A DNA stretch of 64,000 nucleotides from Aquabacter sp040049275 (GTDB taxonomy: Bacteria; Pseudomonadota; Alphaproteobacteria; Rhizobiales; Xanthobacteraceae): assembly GCF_040049275.1 (NCBI RefSeq), contig NZ_JBDZDT010000010.1, positions 147,026-211,025 on the forward strand, in the 5' to 3' direction. Under the pieces are notes generated by a model, which was not told the DNA's origin, did no database searches, and saw only the letters and a program-made list of their open reading frames with translations. This document shows, piece after piece, positions 63,882 through 64,000 of this stretch (position 1 is its first letter; each line of letters starts with the position of its first letter). Made by a program: the position numbers and the translations under genes.

Positions 63882-64000
63882 TGCCGGTTTCGTGGACACC
63901 GAGATAAGGTGTTCAACGGGACTGGAGAGCTGGAATGCAACGACGGAGGTTCAGCCGCGAGTTCAAGCTTGAGGCTGTAAGATTGGTGAAGGACCGGGGC
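63882..64000 (+). mobile_element. Left end of an IS3-family insertion sequence
   Basis: The sequence from about 63882 (TGCCGGTTTCGTGGACACC) matches the terminal inverted repeat style of IS3-family elements, which often contain TTTCGTGGACACC. A transposase OrfA start follows at 63935. The right end and target duplication lie outside the window, and the exact left end is uncertain by a few bases. Confidence 0.75.
63935..64000 (+). CDS. IS3-family transposase OrfA, N-terminal fragment (cut by window end)
   Basis: From ATG 63935, with GGAGAG upstream, the frame reads MQRRRFSREFKLEAVRLVKD, the standard opening of IS3 OrfA helix-turn-helix proteins that bind the IS ends. Only 22 residues are within the window. 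Confidence 0.82.
   Translation, partial: MQRRRFSREFKLEAVRLVKDRG

Overview
The window reads as the chromosome of a high-GC alphaproteobacterium of the order Hyphomicrobiales (Rhizobiales). The Xanthobacteraceae are my best guess at family. The pointers are DUF930 and PRC-barrel proteins, a CoxD/CoxE/XdhC molybdenum-hydroxylase maturation set, a glutathione-dependent formaldehyde dehydrogenase, a TRAP transporter with Tat-type binding protein, and many GC-rich intergenic palindromes. The species assignment is inference. Region 1 (1-48.4 kb) is ordinary core chromosome. It holds a cyclopropane-fatty-acid synthase start, propionyl-CoA carboxylase alpha and beta, an SH3-domain secreted protein, glutamyl-tRNA synthetase, UvrB, several lipoproteins, acetolactate decarboxylase, a DEAD-box helicase, class III alcohol dehydrogenase, a Tat-exported superoxide dismutase, an MFS transporter, CarB, GreA, a TMEM175-like channel and a GtrA protein. 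From 28.3 to 39.8 kb lie the pieces of a molybdoenzyme maturation locus: a MoxR/CoxD ATPase, a VWA/CoxE protein, two XdhC proteins and a fused MoeA-like/MobA-like protein. They are interleaved with a split chromate transporter, a protein of unknown function, a subtilisin autotransporter and a lysine-aminomutase-like radical SAM enzyme. A dctPQM TRAP operon with a DUF488 gene, an OmpA-family protein, a GST, a TPR/glycosyltransferase-like protein and a DUF6165 protein follow. Region 2 (48.44 kb to the end) starts at a tRNA-Ser(GCT) gene and is an accessory island with lower and more varied GC and many orphan genes. Recognisable phage parts are an HK97-type prohead protease, a 986-aa SGNH-esterase tail fibre, a SAM methyltransferase behind it, an XRE regulator with a candidate operator, and an AlpA-like protein. 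Terminase, portal, major capsid and tail-tube genes are absent from the window, so this looks like a decayed or satellite-like prophage. Its last visible gene is cut by the left end of an IS3-family insertion sequence. The most interesting item is a retron at about 60.5-62.2 kb. It has a structured leader with msr/msd-like hairpins, a 43-aa cationic hydrophobic peptide whose Shine-Dalgarno lies in a strong hairpin, a 104-aa XRE helix-turn-helix protein, and a 341-aa retron-type reverse transcriptase carrying NAxxH, GSPLSP, a variant WVDD catalytic motif and a VITG motif. Retrons are prophage-borne anti-phage systems, and this one has an unusual accessory pair. Other points to check are a terminator-like attenuator directly ahead of carB, a candidate HEPN-domain (AbiU2-like) protein at 50.25 kb, a 14-bp perfect inverted repeat between phage genes at 59.1 kb, and an apparently frameshifted gene at 53.2-53.5 kb.
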